DNA of 9,606 nt from Planctomycetaceae bacterium UBA4732 (GTDB taxonomy: Bacteria; Planctomycetota; Planctomycetia; Gemmatales; Gemmataceae): positions 22,112 to 31,717 of the forward strand of contig DHJA01000231.1 of assembly GCA_002404095.1 (NCBI GenBank), read 5' to 3'. The notes beneath the pieces are model-generated. The model was given only the letters and a program-made list of their open reading frames with translations. It was not told where the DNA came from and ran no database searches. Made by a program: the position numbers and the translations under genes. Of this stretch, positions 5,627-9,606 are shown piece after piece. Within the stretch, counting starts at the first letter, position 1, and every line of letters begins with the position of its first letter.

Positions 5627-5682
5627 AGCGACTCCATAAGTCCTATGAGTCCTATAGGACTTATAGGACTTATGGAGTCGCT
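5627..5682. repeat. 56-base near-perfect palindrome of 9-base units; likely two-way terminator
   Basis: The arms pair across the centre at 5654/5655 with one exception, G5647 opposite T5662, a G-U pair in RNA. The middle is CCTATAGG (5651-5658), as in the repeat at 1513-1557. From 5630 it reads as 9-base units: gactccata, agtcctatg, agtcctata, ggacttata and ggacttatg. It lies in the 98-base gap between the convergent stops of the phosphoesterase and the pseudouridine synthase. A 28-bp stem is far longer than needed for termination. Confidence 0.8.
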
Positions 5683-5690
5683 AACCCCTG

Positions 5691-6407
5691 TCATGCTTGA
5701 AACTCGTCCGTCCACGCTCGCCACGCCTCCGGCGCGGCGGCCGTCACTGTCATCGGCTCATAGCGGATCGGGTGCAAGAACGTCAGACTGCGGGCGTGCA
5801 GAGCGATGATGCGTTCGCGCGGCAACTCCGCCGCCGTCCCGAACGGCAGTTTCGCCCCATAGAGCGCGTCGCCGCGCACCGGCCAGCCGCGCGTCGCCGC
5901 CTGGACGCGGATTTGGTGCATCCGCCCCGTCTCCGGCTCAATTTCCAGCAAGGCGCCGTCTGGCGTGATCGACAACCGCCGGTAACGCAGCAGCGCGCGC
6001 CGCGCCTTCGGCGTGTCCGCCGTGACGCGCTCCGTGCGCGCTTCGTCTTGGATTTTGAGCAGCCAGTCTTCCCAAACGCCCTCTTCCGGCGGCGGCTCGC
6101 CTTGCGCGTTCCTTTCCACGACCGCCCAATAGACCTTGCGTACTTGACGCTGCTGAAACTGCTCGGCCAGTCGCCGCGCCGCCTTGGTGTTGCGCGCGAA
6201 CACCACCACGCCGGACACCGGCCGGTCGAGGCGATGCGGGATGCCGAGGTAGACGTTGCCTGGCTTGTTATAGCGATCTTTAATGTAGGATTTGACCAGC
6301 GCTTCCAGGCTTGGCACACCGGGCGCGGCTTGCGTCAGCAGCGGCGCCGGCTTCACAACGGCGAGGCAATGGTTGTCCTCGAACAGGATGACGAGTTCAG
6401 GGGTCAC
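5691..6407 (-). CDS. RNA pseudouridine synthase, RluA family
   Basis: A 238-residue enzyme converting specific uridines in rRNA or tRNA to pseudouridine in the cytoplasm. The catalytic motif IPHRLDRPVSGVVVFARN (56-73) carries the active Asp at D61 within HRLD, the RluA-type signature. Later motifs are KVYWAVVE (near 108) and ETGRMHQIRVQAA (near 180). There is no S4 RNA-binding domain before the catalytic domain, so it is a short form like TruC or RluA, and the target base cannot be assigned. The start is GTG 6407 (MTPELVILFEDNH); no ATG lies in frame just upstream, and the nearby GCGGGAA is only a weak ribosome site. It is the last gene of a minus-strand run, separated from thpR by 191 bases that include a hairpin, so it may have its own promoter. 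Confidence 0.9.
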   Translation of the reverse strand: MTPELVILFEDNHCLAVVKPAPLLTQAAPGVPSLEALVKSYIKDRYNKPGNVYLGIPHRLDRPVSGVVVFARNTKAARRLAEQFQQRQVRKVYWAVVERNAQGEPPPEEGVWEDWLLKIQDEARTERVTADTPKARRALLRYRRLSITPDGALLEIEPETGRMHQIRVQAATRGWPVRGDALYGAKLPFGTAAELPRERIIALHARSLTFLHPIRYEPMTVTAAAPEAWRAWTDEFQA

Positions 6408-6449
6408 GCTGTTTTCCCGCGAAATGCGAATCCAACCTGAAGCGCACCA

Positions 6450-6503
6450 AGCCCCGAGCCTAAGCGAGAGGTTAAGCGATATCCCTCCCTTGCGCTCGGG
6501 GCT
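6450..6503. repeat. Imperfect inverted repeat between thpR and the pseudouridine synthase gene
   Basis: AGCCCCGAGC (6450-6459) pairs perfectly with GCTCGGGGCT (6494-6503), and pairing continues inward with four mismatched positions and one G-U pair to a small AT-rich loop near 6474-6479. It resembles the AGCCCCGAGCGCAAG repeat that I recall from planctomycete genomes. It could terminate transcription after thpR or be a dispersed repeat. The rest of the gap (6408-6598) shows no gene. Confidence 0.6.
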
Positions 6504-6598
6504 AGTGGTCTACCCCAGCTGAATCGACAGAGGTTATACTATCCTCCGTTTGACAGCCAGTCCACGGGGGTGTGTCATGGACGGCAACATCCAAGGCA

Positions 6599-7213
6599 TT
6601 ACTCTTCTTCCTCCGCCGCCTTGCGTTTCGCCGACGGTTTCCGCAATTTGCCGCGGCTCAGAACGGTGTATTGCGGACCCCGCGAGGTCAGCTGGCTGCT
6701 CATCACCAGCACCTCTTCCACCTCGATCTCAATGCCGCCGTGCCAGTTCGCCTTCTTCGTCAGCGCCGCCGCCAGCGCCTCGGCGGAGCCGTCGCTTTGG
6801 ACGCGACCCAGGGTGATATGCGGCGTGTAGTGACGATCTTCCCGGCGGTAGCCGCCCATCTCTTGCAAGGGCAATTCCAGTGAGTCGTGCAGCGCAGCTA
6901 GTTCCGGCCCGCCAATGCCGACGCCGGCCCAGACGACGCGCGGCCGGCGTGGGTTCGGGAAGCAGCCGACCGTATCGACGCTGAGCGTAAAGCGGTCGTG
7001 CCGGCCGCACACCGCGCTCACCGCCCGGCAGACCGGCAACAGTTCGCGCTCGTCCACTTCGCCGAGGAACAATAGCGTAACGTGCAGGTTTTCCACCTCG
7101 ACCCATTTCACCTCGGCGCCGCCGCGGGCCAGGTTCTCCTGCAAGGATACCAGGCGGGCGCGCAGCGGCTTGCCAAGATCGACGGCGACGAAAGTGCGCA
7201 GACGGTGGGCCAT
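6599..7213 (-). CDS. thpR: RNA 2',3'-cyclic phosphodiesterase (2H phosphoesterase, LigT/ThpR family)
   Basis: A 204-residue member of the 2H superfamily, close to the usual length of about 180-190 plus a charged tail. The two catalytic HxTx motifs are intact: H44-V-T-L (ENLHVTLLFLGEV) and H132-I-T-L (YTPHITLGRV). The N-terminus RTFVAVDLGKPLRA is typical. The enzyme opens 2',3'-cyclic phosphate ends of RNA to 2'-phosphates, and some relatives ligate tRNA halves in vitro. The tail after about residue 188 (KLRKPSAKRKAAEEEE) is low complexity and probably disordered. The start ATG lies 27 bases after the stop of the kinase gene on the same strand, so the two are probably co-transcribed. No strong Shine-Dalgarno is visible (AAAAGG about ten bases upstream). 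Confidence 0.92.
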   Translation of the reverse strand: MAHRLRTFVAVDLGKPLRARLVSLQENLARGGAEVKWVEVENLHVTLLFLGEVDERELLPVCRAVSAVCGRHDRFTLSVDTVGCFPNPRRPRVVWAGVGIGGPELAALHDSLELPLQEMGGYRREDRHYTPHITLGRVQSDGSAEALAAALTKKANWHGGIEIEVEEVLVMSSQLTSRGPQYTVLSRGKLRKPSAKRKAAEEEE

Positions 7214-7240
7214 AATAGGGGCCTTTTCGGATATACAAAG

Positions 7241-8233
7241 TTACAAATTGGTTAGACACTCGTCCCAGAATTGTCGCGTGCCGTGGTGCAGGCGGGCGCC
7301 GATTTGCGTTATGACCTTCATGGCCAGATAGCACGCCGCCCGCGCCGCCTTGTCAGGCGCGAGGCCTTGCGTGACGCCGTACAGGAACGCCCCTGCCATC
7401 ATGTCGCCGGCCCCGGTCAGGTCCACCGGCGTACACGGAAACGCCGCCACATGCGCATCGACGCCCGCATGACGGACGTAGGCGCCGTGCGGCCCGTCCG
7501 TGACCACCGCGGACGGGACCATATCCTTGAGCTTGGCGAACGCCTCTTTGGCGCCCGTCGTCCCTGTCACGGCGCCGGCCTCGTCCGCGTTGCAGAACAG
7601 CAAGTCGGTTTGCTTGAGCACCTCGAAAAAGGCGTCGTGGAAGACGTTGACGATGAACGCCTCCGAACAGGTGACGGCCACCTTGATCCCGTTTTGGCGG
7701 GCGAGGCGCAACGCCTCGCGGATCGCCTCCTGCATAGTCTCCGGGTTGGCGAAGCCGTAGCCCTCAATGAAAAGCCATTCCGACCTTTTGAGACGGTCTT
7801 CGTCCACATGCCGCGGCGCCAGCCGGCCGGCGCAGGCCAAGCAGACGCGCATAGTGCGCTCGGCGTCCGGCGTGATGACGCAAGCGCAGGTGCCCGTGGT
7901 CTCGCCGACGAGGACCATGTTGCCGGCGTCGATGCCCAACTCCTCAAACTCGGTCTGGTAAAACAGGCCATAACGGTCGTCGCCGACGCAGCCGAGGAAA
8001 GCGGCGTCACCGCCGAGCTGTGAGAAGGCGATAACGGAATTGGCGACCGAACCGCCGCTAACCAGGCGTAGGTCGTGACCTTTGAACCGCTCCAGAAGGC
8101 TCTGTTGTTCGGCCCGCTCGACCAGCCGCGACGAGCCGCGCTCGAAGCCGAGCGATGCGAATTCGGCGTCGGACGCCTCGACGAAAATATCGACGAGGGC
8201 GTTGCCGAGACCGTAGAGCTGAAAATCTTTCAT
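7241..8233 (-). CDS. PfkB-family sugar/nucleoside kinase, adenosine-kinase-like
   Basis: A 330-residue ribokinase-fold kinase. The N-terminus YGLGNALVDIFVEASDAEF, the glycine motif SGGSVANSVIAFSQLGG (59-75), VITPDAERTM (119-128) and FIEGYGF (155-161) closely follow bacterial adenosine-kinase-like PfkB proteins. The second PfkB signature DLTGAGDMMAGAFLYG (271-286) contains the anion hole GAGD and the catalytic base D277. It should transfer phosphate from ATP to a nucleoside or sugar hydroxyl; adenosine is the best guess but is not proven by motifs. GAGGA (8238-8242) lies four bases before the ATG. It sits 69 bases after the MaoC gene and 27 before thpR, a likely operon. A dispersed repeat block (8254-8272) occupies part of its leader. 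Confidence 0.88.
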   Translation of the reverse strand: MKDFQLYGLGNALVDIFVEASDAEFASLGFERGSSRLVERAEQQSLLERFKGHDLRLVSGGSVANSVIAFSQLGGDAAFLGCVGDDRYGLFYQTEFEELGIDAGNMVLVGETTGTCACVITPDAERTMRVCLACAGRLAPRHVDEDRLKRSEWLFIEGYGFANPETMQEAIREALRLARQNGIKVAVTCSEAFIVNVFHDAFFEVLKQTDLLFCNADEAGAVTGTTGAKEAFAKLKDMVPSAVVTDGPHGAYVRHAGVDAHVAAFPCTPVDLTGAGDMMAGAFLYGVTQGLAPDKAARAACYLAMKVITQIGARLHHGTRQFWDECLTNL

Positions 8234-8253
8234 GGCATCCTCGCGCTCCCCTG

Positions 8254-8272
8254 TCGGGTCGCGGCTAAACGG
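8254..8272 (-). repeat. Copy of a 19-base dispersed repeat in the kinase leader
   Basis: Read on the minus strand this is CCGTTTAGCCGCGACCCGA, identical to plus-strand bases 9586-9604 at the window's right end. It lies between the MaoC stop and the kinase ribosome binding site, so it would be in the leader mRNA. Confidence 0.7.
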
Positions 8273-8302
8273 TTGAGGCGCGGACGACGGAGAGGAGATA
8301 TG

Positions 8303-8794
8303 TTAGCGAGGCGCGGCGTCGGCGTCCGCCGTGTGCTTCTTGGCGCCGCGGCCTTCGACCAGAATGACGACGATCCCTTCCTGTACGATCTTGCCTTCCT
8401 GGTTGACGATGCGCCGCTGCCAGGTGATCTCGCCGCGCCGGCCGCGGCCGCGCACCTCCTTTTGCAACACCCGACTCCGGACGCGGATCGTGTCGCCAGG
8501 GAAAACCGGCTCGCGGAAGTACCATTCACGGAATTCTAGGAGGGCCAATGTGCGCATTGCCGGGCAGGCCACGCCCAAGCCGCTGCCTATGGAAAAGATT
8601 AGCAATCCGTGGGCGATGGGCCGGCGAAACGCCGTGGTGCGCGCGTACTCATGGTCCATGTGGATGGGGTTGAAGTCGCCGCTCACGCCGGCGAACTGCA
8701 CGATATCGGTTTCGGTTACGGTGCGGCCGAACGATTCCCACTCCTGCCCGACTTCCACGTCGTCGAAATACAGGTGTTGCGCGGTGAACGACAT
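8303..8794 (-). CDS. MaoC-like (R)-hydratase/dehydratase, hot-dog fold
   Basis: A 163-residue single-domain MaoC protein. The hydratase signature is complete: D40-F-N-P-I-H45-M-D followed by RRPIAHG (57-63), with D40 and H45 as the expected catalytic pair that adds water to enoyl-CoA, as in PhaJ. The early segment YFDDVEVGQEWESFGRTVTETDIVQFA is typical of the family. The C-terminus AKKHTADADAAPR looks disordered. The start is ATG 8794 (MSFTAQHLYF). The frame is open far upstream, but that part is the antisense of the SDR gene. A GGGGTG about ten bases before the ATG may serve as ribosome site. It diverges from an SDR reductase, a common partner in fatty-acid or polyhydroxyalkanoate chemistry, though that link is inference. 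Confidence 0.9.
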   Translation of the reverse strand: MSFTAQHLYFDDVEVGQEWESFGRTVTETDIVQFAGVSGDFNPIHMDHEYARTTAFRRPIAHGLLIFSIGSGLGVACPAMRTLALLEFREWYFREPVFPGDTIRVRSRVLQKEVRGRGRRGEITWQRRIVNQEGKIVQEGIVVILVEGRGAKKHTADADAAPR

Positions 8795-8808
8795 AGACTT
8801 TGCACCCC

Positions 8809-8838
8809 TTGTCCACTCCCCGCCGCCTCGCCTATAAC
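8809..8838 (+). promoter_or_regulatory. Promoter of the SDR gene, apparently giving a leaderless mRNA
   Basis: TTGTCC (8809-8814) and TATAAC (8833-8838) are 18 bases apart, matching consensus at 4 and 5 of 6 positions. Only seven bases separate TATAAC from the ATG at 8846, so transcription would start at or next to the start codon. The region before the ATG is C-rich with no Shine-Dalgarno site, which agrees. Confidence 0.5.
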
Positions 8839-8845
8839 ACCCCGC

Positions 8846-9580
8846 ATGAACACACTTTCCGGTCAATCCGTCCTGATCACCGGCGGCGGCAGCGGCATCG
8901 GCCTGGCCGCGGCGCGATTGTTCCTCGCTGAGGGCGCCCGTGTGGCCATCGCCGGCCGCGATGCGGACAAACTCCGCCGGGCCGCCGATTCTCTCAACGG
9001 CGGCGACCGTCTGATCCAACGCCCCACCGATGTAACAGATACGGAGCAGGTGCGACAATTGGTGGAGGACGTGAACCGCCGCTTCGGCCGGATCGACGTT
9101 CTCGTCAACAACGCCGGCCTTAACATCAAGGAGCGCACCTTGCGCGAGCTGACGCCGGAACGGTGGCGGCGCCTCCTGGCCGGCAATCTCGAAGGGGCGT
9201 TTCACTGTATGCAGGCTGTGCTGCCGTTTATGCGCGAGCGCCGCGACGGGCTAATCATAAACGTGAACTCGATTTCCGGCAAGCGCGCCAATCCGCTCGG
9301 CGGCTCCGGTTACATCGCGGCCAAGTTTGCATTGCGCGGTCTGGCGATGGGCGTGGCCGCCGAAGAAAAGCCTAACGGTATTCGCGTCAGCAGCATCTAC
9401 CCCGGTGAAGTGGACACGCCCATCCTCGAACAGCGGCCGAATCAGGTTACGGAAGAACACCGGCGCTCGATGCTGCGACCGGAAGACGTGGCGGCCGCGA
9501 TCCTGTTCATCGCAGCGCTGCCTGCCAACGCCACGGTGCCGGAGTTGGTTATCACGCCGTCGTCGGCGCTATACATTTAG
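8846..9580 (+). CDS. Short-chain dehydrogenase/reductase (SDR), classical type
   Basis: A 244-residue NAD(P)-dependent oxidoreductase of classical SDR length. The cofactor loop is T12-G-G-G-S-G-I-G19, the structural motif N88-N-A-G91, and the active site S142 (NVNSISG) with Y156-x3-K160 (GYIAAK). YPGEVDTPI (near 185-195) is the usual segment after strand 6. Arg38 (AGRD) after the second strand suggests NADP(H) preference. The end of the protein, VPELVITPSSALYI, resembles YdfG-like and ketoacyl-reductase-like members. The substrate is unknown; the neighbouring MaoC hydratase hints at acyl chains. The start is ATG 8846, chosen by homology (MNTLSGQSVLITGG) although the frame is open further upstream through the antisense of the MaoC gene. 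It appears to be translated from a leaderless message. Confidence 0.93.
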   Translation: MNTLSGQSVLITGGGSGIGLAAARLFLAEGARVAIAGRDADKLRRAADSLNGGDRLIQRPTDVTDTEQVRQLVEDVNRRFGRIDVLVNNAGLNIKERTLRELTPERWRRLLAGNLEGAFHCMQAVLPFMRERRDGLIINVNSISGKRANPLGGSGYIAAKFALRGLAMGVAAEEKPNGIRVSSIYPGEVDTPILEQRPNQVTEEHRRSMLRPEDVAAAILFIAALPANATVPELVITPSSALYI

Positions 9581-9585
9581 AAGGG

Positions 9586-9604
9586 CCGTTTAGCCGCGAC
9601 CCGA
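9586..9604 (+). repeat. Second copy of the 19-base dispersed repeat, just after the SDR stop
   Basis: CCGTTTAGCCGCGACCCGA begins five bases after the SDR stop codon and runs almost to the window edge. It is identical to the minus-strand sequence at 8254-8272. The repeat unit may continue beyond the window. Confidence 0.7.
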
Positions 9605-9606
9605 AG

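Noticed and set aside
6550..6883. Small plus-strand open frames starting near 6550-6572
   Set aside because: They run antisense through thpR with no recognisable motif and Ser/Arg-rich composition.
8609..8845. Upstream extension of the SDR frame
   Set aside because: It is the antisense of the MaoC gene. The SDR fold starts at 8846 with the cofactor-binding strand.
8794..8866. Minus-strand promoter TTGACC (8861-8866) with TTATAG for the MaoC gene
   Set aside because: The spacing is about 23 bases, so the pair does not form a convincing promoter.
8795..9205. Long upstream extension of the MaoC frame
   Set aside because: It is the antisense of the SDR gene. The MaoC family N-terminus begins at 8794.

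Overview
This is a high-GC bacterial window that most resembles Planctomycetota, probably a Gemmatales/Gemmataceae-type genome. That is inference without a database search. It rests on paired ECF sigma and membrane anti-sigma genes, a zinc-ribbon protein with a long low-complexity linker, a DUF1559/H-X9-DG-like periplasmic domain, GTG starts with few strong Shine-Dalgarno sites, and several families of short palindromic intergenic repeats. No tRNA, rRNA, CRISPR array, integrase or transposase was seen, and no gene-free stretch exceeds about 190 bases.

Layout. Bases 1-126 hold the 3' end of a plus-strand gene. It converges on a minus-strand zinc-ribbon, single-span membrane protein (143-838). 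A universal stress protein follows on the plus strand (1024-1494). Next comes a minus-strand regulatory block, read right to left: a sigma-factor remnant (4096-4221), a zinc-type anti-sigma factor (3336-4094), an intact ECF sigma factor (2543-3178), and its overlapping, unusual anti-sigma-like partner (1564-2553). Diverging from the sigma remnant on the plus strand are a 5'-truncated cupredoxin (4224-4460), a short MITE-like palindromic element (4464-4596) and a Tat-exported metallophosphoesterase (4642-5592). A minus-strand run follows, again right to left: MaoC-like dehydratase (8303-8794), PfkB/adenosine-kinase-like kinase (7241-8233), RNA 2',3'-cyclic phosphodiesterase ThpR (6599-7213) and an RluA-type pseudouridine synthase (5691-6407). 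An SDR oxidoreductase (8846-9580) diverges from the MaoC gene.

The most notable point is the junction at about 4221-4224. The sigma factor has lost everything before region 4, and the cupredoxin has lost its start codon, signal peptide and first strand. The two breaks are directly abutted. This looks like one deletion, or one assembly misjoin, across a divergent promoter region. Each of the two convergent gene pairs with a gap of more than 60 bases carries a palindrome built from 9-base units (1513-1557 and 5627-5682), suggesting a repeat family acting as a two-way terminator. Other small repeats are a nested inverted-repeat element at 4464-4596 flanked by an imperfect direct repeat, a hairpin at 6450-6503, and a 19-base block shared between 8254-8272 and 9586-9604. 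I do not see a clearly new multi-gene system. The unusual content is the broken sigma/cupredoxin module, the repeat families and the atypical anti-sigma protein.
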